Assembly: GCA_025363675.1 (NCBI GenBank)
Contig: JANYDJ010000036.1
Span: 1-39,184 of the forward strand
Reading direction: 5' to 3'
DNA length: 39,184 nucleotides
Origin: Flavobacteriaceae bacterium
GTDB taxonomy: Bacteria; Bacteroidota; Bacteroidia; UKL13-3
Below, in pieces: positions 23,818 to 31,734 of the stretch. Every line of letters begins with the position of its first letter. Position 1 is the stretch's first letter. A model generated the notes under the pieces. That model did not search any database and was not told the origin of the DNA. It saw only the letters and a program-made list of their open reading frames with translations. A program made the position numbers and the translations under genes.

Positions 23818-24780
23818 ATGAAAAGCCGCCGACCTATCCATATCATACAACTCATTAGCGACCTAGGTGCAAATCCCGCAAAGCAGGGTTCCGCATTGGG
23901 GCCTGCCGCATTTCTCGATTATGATAAACAGCGACAAAACGTATGCGGACAGTTTCCGATTACCGCAATAGAAGTCCCCGAAACATATTCACGCCCCGGT
24001 ACTTTATATAGCCATGCTAAGTATATCGACATTATTGGACAGCATCAATTAAGAGCTACGGCACAAATTTCAAATATTATAGAGCAAGGAAGTTTCCCGT
24101 TTATATTAAGTGGCGACCATAGCAATGCAGCATCGGCGATAGCGGCCATAAAAAATAAAAACCCAGATAAGAAAATAGGCGTAATATGGATTGATGCCCA
24201 TGCTGATATACACACACCTTATACCACCCCTAGTGGGAATATGCACGGAATGCCCGTAGCAATTAGCTTGGGTATTGATAACAATATATATAATAAAAAC
24301 ACACCTAGCGATATTGAAAAAACGTGGTGGGAGAAACTTAAAACTCAGAACGGTTTAGAAACCAGTTCAATTTCGCCACAAGATATTGTTTTTGTTGGTA
24401 TAAGAGATTTAGAACCCGAAGAGTGGGATTATATACATTTACACAAAATAAAATATTACAGTCCCAAAGAAATTAATACAGGAAGTATGGAGCAATTGTA
24501 CCATAATATAAATGCTTATTTTAACAACTACGATTTACTATATGTTTCGTTTGATATAGATAGCTTGGACAAAGAACTAGTGCCAGGTACAGGCACACCT
24601 GTTTCTAATGGGTTAAGTATTGTGCAGGCAGGAGAGCTTCTTTACTATTTGTGGAACACACCCAAACTATATGGCTTTGAAATAGCAGAGATAAACCCAC
24701 AAATTGAAAAGGAAGAAACCTTAAAAAATGTATATGAGGTGGTGAAAATAATGTTCTCACCAAGGGGGAAGGCTAATTAA
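23818..24780 (+). CDS. Arginase/agmatinase-family hydrolase
   Basis: This 320-residue ureohydrolase superfamily enzyme has its binuclear metal ligands in place: the His of LSGDHS, the Asp/His residues of WIDAHADIH, and the two aspartates of SFDIDSLDKELVPGTGTP. HGMPVA follows the second ligand set. The start at 23818 (MKSRRPIHII) is chosen because a perfect promoter box lies between it and the ATG at 23737. Arginase, formimidoylglutamase and agmatinase are all possible. The GTGTP and EINPQIEKEE segments look more like arginase. It is monocistronic. Confidence 0.85.
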   Translation: MKSRRPIHIIQLISDLGANPAKQGSALGPAAFLDYDKQRQNVCGQFPITAIEVPETYSRPGTLYSHAKYIDIIGQHQLRATAQISNIIEQGSFPFILSGDHSNAASAIAAIKNKNPDKKIGVIWIDAHADIHTPYTTPSGNMHGMPVAISLGIDNNIYNKNTPSDIEKTWWEKLKTQNGLETSSISPQDIVFVGIRDLEPEEWDYIHLHKIKYYSPKEINTGSMEQLYHNINAYFNNYDLLYVSFDIDSLDKELVPGTGTPVSNGLSIVQAGELLYYLWNTPKLYGFEIAEINPQIEKEETLKNVYEVVKIMFSPRGKAN

Positions 24781-24810
24781 GAAATCGACCATTTTGAGGA
24801 TATTATGTTT

Positions 24811-24818
24811 TACTTTTG
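24811..24818 (+). promoter_or_regulatory. Promoter -7 box for rpiB
   Basis: TACTTTTG is a perfect TAnnTTTG match, 28 bases before the rpiB ATG. Confidence 0.6.
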
Positions 24819-24846
24819 CAGGAGTATAAAGTAATTATATAAAACT

Positions 24847-25275
24847 ATGAATATAGCTATTGGAGGAGACCATGCTGGATTTGAATACAAAGAAATATTG
24901 GTTTCTTGGCTTAGGGGCTTGGGGTACGAAATAAAAGATTTTGGACCTTTTTCAAACGACTCCTGCGACTATCCCGACTTTGCACACCCACTAGCTGCTG
25001 CGGTGGCCAACAAAACTTATACTTTAGGCATTCTTATTTGTGGTAGTGGCAATGGTGTGTGTATTACAGCGAACAAGCATGCAGATATTAGAGCAGCTTT
25101 GTGCTGGGATATTGAATTAGCCAGCCTTTCACGACAACATAACGATGCGAATATTATAGGTATTCCTGCACGATTTGTAGATATTGATAAAGCAAAACAA
25201 ATGGTTCAAATATTTATTGATACACCTTTTGAGGGGGGAAGACACCAAAAAAGAGTGGATAAGATAAACCTATAA
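24847..25275 (+). CDS. rpiB: Ribose-5-phosphate isomerase B
   Basis: This 142-residue enzyme interconverts ribose-5-phosphate and ribulose-5-phosphate in the pentose-phosphate pathway. The start MNIAIGGDHAGFEYKE and the segment ILICGSGNGVCITANK are the family signatures, with catalytic Cys65 in the second. The anionic pocket includes His9 and the C-terminal arginines. The RpiB family also includes allose and galactose-6-phosphate isomerases, so a related sugar phosphate is possible. The next gene starts 1 base past its stop. Confidence 0.94.
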   Translation: MNIAIGGDHAGFEYKEILVSWLRGLGYEIKDFGPFSNDSCDYPDFAHPLAAAVANKTYTLGILICGSGNGVCITANKHADIRAALCWDIELASLSRQHNDANIIGIPARFVDIDKAKQMVQIFIDTPFEGGRHQKRVDKINL

Positions 25276-25276
25276 T

Positions 25277-25660
25277 ATGAAGAATTTCTTTATAAGATTG
25301 TTGGTGTCGGCCGTGGCAGTAATTTTTGCTGTGTATTTGCTAGACCCACATGTAAAATTGATAGGGGGTTTTGAAGAAGCGTTGCTGTTGGCGTGTGTAT
25401 TGGGCTTTTTAAACGCGGTACTTAAACCTTTGTTAGTATTACTTACGCTTCCTATTACGGTGCTTACTATGGGAATATTCTATTTGTTTTTAAATGCATT
25501 TATTATATATATAGCATCCTATCTAGATGAAAATTTTAAAGTACAAAGTCTTTGGTGGGCATTCTTATTTAGTGTAATAGTTTCGGTAATTACTTCTATA
25601 ATAGAATCGGTATTGCGTAGGGATAAAATATTGGATACAAAACAGGAAGAAGAAGGATAG
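25277..25660 (+). CDS. Holin-4-like (phage holin family) small membrane protein
   Basis: This 127-residue protein has four hydrophobic helices and matches the bacterial "phage holin family" (Phage_holin_4_2, PF04020). The segment FLNAVLKPLLVLLTLPITVLTMGIFYLFLNAF is its hallmark. These are housekeeping membrane proteins of unknown role, and no phage genes occur here. It starts 1 base after rpiB and is cotranscribed with it. A charged tail (RRDKILDTKQEEEG) is probably cytoplasmic. Confidence 0.88.
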   Translation: MKNFFIRLLVSAVAVIFAVYLLDPHVKLIGGFEEALLLACVLGFLNAVLKPLLVLLTLPITVLTMGIFYLFLNAFIIYIASYLDENFKVQSLWWAFLFSVIVSVITSIIESVLRRDKILDTKQEEEG

Positions 25661-25677
25661 GTTTCTTTAGGGAGCTA

Positions 25678-26571
25678 TTACCAAAAAGGATTTCCTTTTT
25701 TCTTATATATTAATTTGTCTTTGTTAATTTTATAGCGAAAGCCAATCGTAACTCCCCAATACATAGATTCAATAGCTTTTACTTCTCTATATTTCCGATA
25801 GATATACCCAAGAGTTAATTCAGAAAACAGGTTGAATTCGCAGTCCAAATTATATTTGAAACCTACTAAAGCATAGTCAGATAGAACCGCAGAAGATTTG
25901 CCATATAATATAGTTTGTGTTTGTGGGTTTAAATTTTTATCTTTCATTTGGAGGTCTGTTTCAGAACCATCCATCCAGCTATTTGATGATCGGACATAAC
26001 ATATATATTTGTTTTGTATAGAAAGCCCAATACTTGCACCTATTCCCATGTAGAAAGCCCCATTTCTCAGCGATTTGGTGTTTAATAAATAACTAAAGTC
26101 TAAACTTAAATCTTTAATTATAGGGTGAAACTGATGATAGTTATAACTCCACTTTTCTTTTATAACAACAGCAGGGATTGAATTAGCATTAAATCTCACA
26201 CCTATTCGTAATTCTTGATTTCGCAGCAAAAAAGTATTGGTCTTTCGTTTGAAAGTAGCTGTGAGGTTTACTGCATTTCTTGCTTGCATGGGAACATAGT
26301 TATATTCCGTATCAACATTGTTTTTGTCGATATTTTTAAGCACATCTGGTATATTGTTTCCTGAACTTTTTGTATCATATAATATATGAAAAAGCTCATC
26401 TGAGCTCATGCTCGGGTTTAAAACTTTGGGCTGCAATACTTGATATTGGAGGTCGTATCCATTTATAAACCAGTTCTTTTTTAGAATACGAATTTTGTAT
26501 ATACCCGTATCTTGAGCAAACACACCCATTGAAAAGAAAATAAATGAGACAAACAGACCAATGTTTTTCAT
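25678..26571 (-). CDS. Exported protein, probable outer-membrane beta-barrel
   Basis: This 297-residue protein has a signal peptide ending MGVFAQ (about residue 20). It is rich in Tyr, Asn and alternating strand-like patterns, with a late segment LFSELTLGYIYRKYREV and MYWGVTIGFRYKI suggesting terminal transmembrane strands. The N-terminal part (RILKKNWFINGYDLQYQVLQPK) has no recognised domain. It follows dxs by 30 bases on the same strand with no visible promoter of its own, so it is probably a downstream passenger of that transcript. Confidence 0.65.
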   Translation of the reverse strand: MKNIGLFVSFIFFSMGVFAQDTGIYKIRILKKNWFINGYDLQYQVLQPKVLNPSMSSDELFHILYDTKSSGNNIPDVLKNIDKNNVDTEYNYVPMQARNAVNLTATFKRKTNTFLLRNQELRIGVRFNANSIPAVVIKEKWSYNYHQFHPIIKDLSLDFSYLLNTKSLRNGAFYMGIGASIGLSIQNKYICYVRSSNSWMDGSETDLQMKDKNLNPQTQTILYGKSSAVLSDYALVGFKYNLDCEFNLFSELTLGYIYRKYREVKAIESMYWGVTIGFRYKINKDKLIYKKKGNPFW

Positions 26572-26601
26572 AAAAAAAAAGTATTATAGTATTATCAGAA
26601 A

Positions 26602-28518
26602 CTACGCGTTTACCATTACACGCATTACGGCACTTATTATAGCATCAGTATCATATCCGCATTCATGATACAATTCATCCTGTTCGCCATGTTCAATTAC
26701 TTTGTCGGGCATACCCAGTATGTGCACTTGTGCATGGTAGTTATGCTCGGCCATAAATTCTAATATAGCACCTCCCATTCCGCCTTTAATAGTGCCATCT
26801 TCCACCGTAATTATTTTATCGAAGTTGCTGAATACTTCGTGTAACATTTCTTCATCGAGTGGTTTTACAAAACGTATATCATAGTGAGCAACAGAATGTC
26901 CATTTTCTTCTAATTTTTCTATGGCTTGTGTTGCGTAGTTTCCTATATGACCCAATGATATAATAGCAGCATCGCTTCCATCTTTTAATTTACGTCCCTT
27001 GCCAATTTCAATCTCAGCAAAAGGTGTACGCCAATTAGCCATTACACCGTTTCCGCGAGGATAGCGAATGGTAAAAGGACCTTCGTATTTACCCAATTGA
27101 GCAGTATACATAAGGTTACGCAATTCCTCTTCATTCATAGGTGCGGATACTATCATATTGGGCACACATCGCATATAGGCAACATCCAGGGCACCATGGT
27201 GCGTTGCCCCGTCAGCACCGGCAATGCCAGCACGGTCGAGACAGAAAACAACATTTAGTTTTTGTATGGCTACATCGTGCACTACTTGATCGTAAGCACG
27301 CTGCATAAACGAACTATATATATTGCAAAAAGGCAACATACCTTGTGTGGCAAGTCCTGCTGAAAATGTTACTGCATGTTGTTCGGCAATCCCCACATCA
27401 AAAGCACGATCGGGCATGGCTTTCATCATTATGTTCATGGAACTGCCACTGGGCATTGCAGGCGTAACCCCTACAATTTTGTCATTCATCTCAGCCAACT
27501 CAACCAAGGTATGTCCAAACACATCTTGGTATTTGGGAGGTTGGGGCATATCATAAGTTTTCTTATATATTTCGCCCGATATTTTATCAAACAATCCAGG
27601 GGCATGCCATTTGGTTTGATCTTTTTCGGCCAATGGAAATCCTTTGCCTTTTACCGTTAAAACATGTAGTAATTTTGGCCCAGGTATTTTTTTCAAGTCA
27701 CGCATTACTTCTACCAAATGGTGAACATCGTGGCCATCAACAGGTCCAAAGTAACGGAAGTTGAGGCTTTCAAAAAGATTGCTGTGTTTGAGCAATAAAG
27801 CCTTAACACTTTTACGCAATTTACTGGCAAATTTCTGGGCATTGGGACCAAGTTTATCTATGTGGCCTGCCAAATTCCACAGTTCGTCTTTTACTTTATT
27901 ATAAGTTCCGCTTGCAGTTATATCAGTTAAATAATCTTTAAGTGCACCCACATTTGGGTCGATACTCATACAGTTGTCGTTGAGCACCACCAATAGGTTT
28001 GCATTTTCAACACCCGCATGGTTAAGTCCTTCAAAGGCCATTCCCGCCGTCATGGCACCATCGCCTATCACAGCTATGTGTTGTCGGTCGTGTTCGCCTT
28101 TAAGTTTGGAAGCTACTGCCATACCCAATGCCGCAGAAATAGAGGTGGAAGAGTGGCCCACGCCAAAAGTATCATATTCACTTTCGCTGCGTTTGGGAAA
28201 TCCGCTCAGTCCTTTATATATGCGGTTGGTATGAAACAAATCGCGGCGACCGGTAAGTATTTTATGCCCGTATGCTTGGTGACCTACGTCCCACACTAAC
28301 TGGTCGTAAGGTGTGTCAAAAATATAATGGAGGGCAACAGTTAATTCAACCACGCCCAAGCTTGCCCCAAAATGGCCACCATTAATAGAAACATTGTCAA
28401 TAATAAATTGCCTCAAATCACTACAAACCTTAACAAGTTCTTTTTCCTTGAACTGTTTGAGGTCGTTGGGTGTTTGGATTTTTGACAGGTATTTTCCCGG
28501 TTCTATTTCGTAACTCAT
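26602..28518 (-). CDS. dxs: 1-deoxy-D-xylulose-5-phosphate synthase
   Basis: This 638-residue thiamine-diphosphate enzyme condenses pyruvate with glyceraldehyde-3-phosphate, the first step of the MEP isoprenoid pathway. The thiamine-binding segment is AVIGDGAMTAGMAFEGLNHAG (about 150-170), the N-terminal half has VWDVGHQAYGHKILTGR, and the pyrimidine domain has FDVGIAEQHAVTFSAGLA. The C-terminal domain ends with the transketolase-C region (IITVEDGTIKGGMGGAILEF). Length is normal. It heads a transcript with the exported protein that follows. A near-match to the promoter box (TATTTTCG) lies about 30 bases upstream. Confidence 0.96.
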   Translation of the reverse strand: MSYEIEPGKYLSKIQTPNDLKQFKEKELVKVCSDLRQFIIDNVSINGGHFGASLGVVELTVALHYIFDTPYDQLVWDVGHQAYGHKILTGRRDLFHTNRIYKGLSGFPKRSESEYDTFGVGHSSTSISAALGMAVASKLKGEHDRQHIAVIGDGAMTAGMAFEGLNHAGVENANLLVVLNDNCMSIDPNVGALKDYLTDITASGTYNKVKDELWNLAGHIDKLGPNAQKFASKLRKSVKALLLKHSNLFESLNFRYFGPVDGHDVHHLVEVMRDLKKIPGPKLLHVLTVKGKGFPLAEKDQTKWHAPGLFDKISGEIYKKTYDMPQPPKYQDVFGHTLVELAEMNDKIVGVTPAMPSGSSMNIMMKAMPDRAFDVGIAEQHAVTFSAGLATQGMLPFCNIYSSFMQRAYDQVVHDVAIQKLNVVFCLDRAGIAGADGATHHGALDVAYMRCVPNMIVSAPMNEEELRNLMYTAQLGKYEGPFTIRYPRGNGVMANWRTPFAEIEIGKGRKLKDGSDAAIISLGHIGNYATQAIEKLEENGHSVAHYDIRFVKPLDEEMLHEVFSNFDKIITVEDGTIKGGMGGAILEFMAEHNYHAQVHILGMPDKVIEHGEQDELYHECGYDTDAIISAVMRVMVNA

Positions 28519-28721
28519 TCAGATTGTTTTGAGATGCATATACGCTTCGAAAATATAAAATGTTTGCAAATTTCCGTAATTATTTGCTAATAACGACAAT
28601 AAAAATTATGCACCCATTAATAATTCAAGCAACGAAGACGTAAAATTTTGGACACAAATTTGTTTTGTGGCAAAAGTGTTTATAATATTGTAAAGGAATA
28701 AGAACCGCTTTTTAAAACAAC

Positions 28722-29546
28722 ATGCTCAAATACAAATTGATGCACAATAAATTTAAAACAGGGTTACTGGGAACTATGATACTGATTTGCTTCGGCATGC
28801 AGGGGTTTGCTCAGCAATCTTCAAAAATATTTGTGCCATACAGAATGGGAAACCTTTGGGGATATAGCGATACCTCGGGTAAAATATTGATTAAACCTCG
28901 ATTCGCAGAAGTATTTCCGTTTGATGGGCTTTACGGAATGGTGAGGGAAAATGGAATTTGTAAGTGGATAGATCGAAAAGGGGAGGTGCATGACAAGATG
29001 TTTGGTGGCGAGCCCGATTGCGAAGAATACGAAGATTTTGGCCATGTGGTAGAAGACATTACCGGACTAGAAAATGTGGCGGGCAAATACGGACGGGCAG
29101 ATAGCGTGTCGTATAGTATTCCTTTTATATACGAAAATTTTAAGTCAAGTGGTATTGAGAATAGATTTGCTTTGATGAAGAACGGTTTGTGGGGGGTAGT
29201 CGATAGAAAAAATAAAACACTCGTGCCCTTTAAATACAGCGATATGCTTGTGCTAGACGAAAGCCATTTTTTAGCAAAAAACGACAGTGCTTATGGTGTA
29301 ATAGATATTACAGGAAGAATCACTGTCCCTTTTACTTATGATGGTATCAAAGATTTTGATGGGAAGATACTGATTGCCCGAAAAGGAGATTATTGGGGAT
29401 ATGTAAATGCAAAGGGACGACAGATAACAGCTTTTAAATATGCGGCTTGCAAACCTTTTGTAAAAGGCCTTGCTATTGTAACGCTTCCGAATGAACAAAT
29501 AGGATATATAGACATGAGGGGTAGAGAATATTGGAAAGAATTATAA
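28722..29546 (+). CDS. Exported WG-repeat protein
   Basis: This 274-residue protein has an N-terminal signal peptide ending FGMQGFAQ. An alternative ATG at 28740 would give a shorter leader. The mature part is a series of WG (KWG) repeats: NLWGYSDTSGKILIKPRF, GLWGVVDRKNKTLVPFKY, AYGVIDITGRITVPFTYD, DYWGYVNAKGRQITAFKY and a last YIDMRGREYW. The role of these repeats is unknown, but they often sit in exported or surface proteins of this phylum. A weak box (TAATATTG, 28683-28690) precedes it. It is followed without a gap by the Rieske-like lipoprotein gene. Confidence 0.85.
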   Translation: MLKYKLMHNKFKTGLLGTMILICFGMQGFAQQSSKIFVPYRMGNLWGYSDTSGKILIKPRFAEVFPFDGLYGMVRENGICKWIDRKGEVHDKMFGGEPDCEEYEDFGHVVEDITGLENVAGKYGRADSVSYSIPFIYENFKSSGIENRFALMKNGLWGVVDRKNKTLVPFKYSDMLVLDESHFLAKNDSAYGVIDITGRITVPFTYDGIKDFDGKILIARKGDYWGYVNAKGRQITAFKYAACKPFVKGLAIVTLPNEQIGYIDMRGREYWKEL

Positions 29547-29548
29547 AC

Positions 29549-29995
29549 GTGCAAAAATTATTATATATATATATTTTTTTTACAATAATTGCTTGTGGCA
29601 AAAGCACAAAAGATGATGCCATACCCTATGTGCCTGTTGACACTTATATTAATATAACCATTAACCAATATCTCAAACTACAAAACCCTGGTGGCTGGGC
29701 CGTAATAGAGAATGTGGGAGTGAGAGGTATTGCGGTTTTTAAAAATATAGCTGGAGAATTTAAGGCTTTCGATTTAACTTGTAGCTATCATCCCTTGGAC
29801 ACAGCTTCGAGATTGGTGGTTGATTCTTCGGGGTTTTATATGAAATGTGGTAGATATGTTGGAGGTACATTTACTCCTTTTTGCGGATCTCTGTTTGGCA
29901 CGGACGGTATGCCCACAAAGAATCCTGCAACACGGCAATTGCGAGAATATTATACAGTACTTACAGGGAATCTTTTGCATATATATAGTAATTAA
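29549..29995 (+). CDS. Rieske-fold lipoprotein lacking cluster ligands
   Basis: This 148-residue lipoprotein probably starts with GTG at 29549, 2 bases after the previous stop, giving the signal peptide MQKLLYIYIFFTIIAC. A TTG at 29531 would overlap the upstream gene. The C-terminal half has the outline of a Rieske domain: LTCSYHPLD where CxH is expected, then TPFCGSLFGTDGMP in place of CPCHGSxFD. The positions of the second Cys and His are altered, so a normal [2Fe-2S] cluster is unlikely. Similar cluster-less Rieske-like lipoproteins are common in Bacteroidota. It is coupled to the WG-repeat gene. Confidence 0.75.
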   Translation: MQKLLYIYIFFTIIACGKSTKDDAIPYVPVDTYINITINQYLKLQNPGGWAVIENVGVRGIAVFKNIAGEFKAFDLTCSYHPLDTASRLVVDSSGFYMKCGRYVGGTFTPFCGSLFGTDGMPTKNPATRQLREYYTVLTGNLLHIYSN

Positions 29996-30001
29996 AATCT
30001 A

Positions 30002-30508
30002 TTATTTAAAAAAAATATTAACTTTAGAAAATAGATTTGGGTCTATTGATTTAGAATTATAGAGTTCTTCGGTTGAAAAATATTTTTTTTCGCCAGGACG
30101 AATTAATAATAAAGCAGGACTTGAATATACTTGAAATTGTGAAAAGAGACTATTCTCTTTTGATTTCTGTGCTATAAACTCTGTTCTCTTAGCAGTATAA
30201 TCAAAAAGAACCCCATCAATTGAATTTTCCAACGAGGAAATTTCATACGTACTAAAAATGCAAGAATCTGTTAGTATGATTGCAATTATAGAATCAACAA
30301 TTTTAGCTTTCTTTATACTATCGAATAATGGCTTTAATTCTTCAAAACAATTAAAACAGTAACGGTTATTTTTTAAAAGCACCAGATATTTCACATGCAA
30401 TGTGTCTAAATATACAGGGGCGTTTTTTTTAGTATATAGTGGAGCATTCTGACTAAATGTAGTTTGCGAAAATATAATAAATAAGAATATTAAAAAACAA
30501 TATTTCAT
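30002..30508 (-). CDS. Exported thioredoxin-like protein with CFNC motif
   Basis: This 168-residue protein has a signal peptide ending TTFSQ. The mature part has a thioredoxin-like pattern: VKYLVLLKNNRYCFNCFEELKPLFDSI with Cys51 and Cys54 as a CxxC pair, then IIAIILTDSC. Near the end comes FQVYSSPALLLIRPGEKKYF, which looks like the cis-proline strand. It lacks the usual WCxxC tryptophan. The likely role is periplasmic thiol chemistry, perhaps on the Cys-containing exported proteins of the same operon (inference). Its ATG overlaps the stop of the preceding gene by 4 bases (ATGA), so it is translationally coupled to it. Confidence 0.72.
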   Translation of the reverse strand: MKYCFLIFLFIIFSQTTFSQNAPLYTKKNAPVYLDTLHVKYLVLLKNNRYCFNCFEELKPLFDSIKKAKIVDSIIAIILTDSCIFSTYEISSLENSIDGVLFDYTAKRTEFIAQKSKENSLFSQFQVYSSPALLLIRPGEKKYFSTEELYNSKSIDPNLFSKVNIFFK

Positions 30509-31725
30509 CTGTTGTATTTAAATACATTAATTCCCCAGATTCGACCTTTTTCTTTATAAAACTCACCACAAGCTTCAGTCATCTGTTTGTTGGTCTTTTG
30601 AATAGTCAAAGAAAATGGACAAAAGCAATCGGTCATTACATATAAATAATTATCACAAGAATAAATATCATTGGAATAAATTAATTCAGGAAAAGGTCTG
30701 TTAGACGTCATAATTACCTCGCTTGTTAAGAAGAGTTCTTTGGTAGAAATCCGAATATTAGAATCTGTTAAGATCATTTTACCTTTTTTCCACTTCCACA
30801 AATCAACGCTGCGAAAATCTTTCCCTTCACCATCCTTATAAGAGACAAAAATGTTTGATTTGTTAAAAGGTATAATTTTTTCTACTCTGTAAAGTTTTTG
30901 ATCTAATTCATATAAATTTTCTATGAACTGTTTTAAATTTGTATTAGATGAAGTAGCACTATCTATGTTAAATTTTGTCCAACTTAAAATATTTCTAGAT
31001 ATTGAATCTATCAAAACTAAATTCTTATCATAAATTCGTATTTTATAGTCTAATGTATTAGAAAAATACATTCTATTTTTAACAATTTCAATCCAATTAT
31101 TAATTAAATGAGAGAATTCAATACCTCTATAGTTGGGGAAAACAGAAACAGAAACGGAATCATTATTTATATTATATTTTGAAAAAACCACTCTTTCTTT
31201 TTGGTCCAGGGGATTACTATTATAACAGAAGGAAAAAAGAAAATTCTCCTTGTCAAATTGTTTGATATTGTCATAATAATAACTTGTTTTTATTCTTCTG
31301 TGGAATACATACTCTGCCTTATTCTCTTTCCTAAAAACAATAATACAATTATTATTATTAATAAACACATATTTTTCATTTTCTGAAACAAAGAAATTAA
31401 TAAACCAGCCTGAAGTAAAGTCAGTGTTAAAAGAGTAATTTTTCATACTCAAGCATAGAGAGTCTGTTTTTTTGTTGGAAAAACCAAATGAATATAATTT
31501 TATTAGCGAGTCTTTTTTATCAATGATATTGTAAATATAAGAAGATTCAAAATCGGCAAAATAAAGCTTATTATTATTTGATGAAGTTATAGTCTTTTTG
31601 TAACCATAAGTGTGGTTTTTAATACTGGTATTATAAATATTATCTAATTTAATAACCTCTTGTCCGTTAGATAAGTTTAACCAAATTAAGAATAAGATAA
31701 AAAAAAAATCTCTTTTATATCGCAT
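30505..31725 (-). CDS. Exported protein, probable beta-propeller (paralog 2)
   Basis: This 406-residue protein has a signal peptide ending LNLSNGQ. The rest is strand-rich, with repeated Asn/Tyr/Ile-rich segments typical of a beta-propeller, but no named family is clear. It is a paralog of the gene just upstream. Shared blocks include ERVVFSKYNI, IEFSHLINNW, IENLYELDQKLYRVEKI and SNRPFPELIYSNDIY. The C-terminus has CFCPFS and a later ACGEFYKEKG, cysteines also present in the paralog. It starts 9 bases after that paralog's stop and its own stop overlaps the thioredoxin-like gene. Confidence 0.7.
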   Translation of the reverse strand: MRYKRDFFFILFLIWLNLSNGQEVIKLDNIYNTSIKNHTYGYKKTITSSNNNKLYFADFESSYIYNIIDKKDSLIKLYSFGFSNKKTDSLCLSMKNYSFNTDFTSGWFINFFVSENEKYVFINNNNCIIVFRKENKAEYVFHRRIKTSYYYDNIKQFDKENFLFSFCYNSNPLDQKERVVFSKYNINNDSVSVSVFPNYRGIEFSHLINNWIEIVKNRMYFSNTLDYKIRIYDKNLVLIDSISRNILSWTKFNIDSATSSNTNLKQFIENLYELDQKLYRVEKIIPFNKSNIFVSYKDGEGKDFRSVDLWKWKKGKMILTDSNIRISTKELFLTSEVIMTSNRPFPELIYSNDIYSCDNYLYVMTDCFCPFSLTIQKTNKQMTEACGEFYKEKGRIWGINVFKYNR

Positions 31726-31734
31726 ATTATAAAA

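Noticed and set aside
25277-25660. Prophage holin
   Set aside because: The family name is historical. Members are chromosomal membrane proteins, and no phage gene is present in the window.
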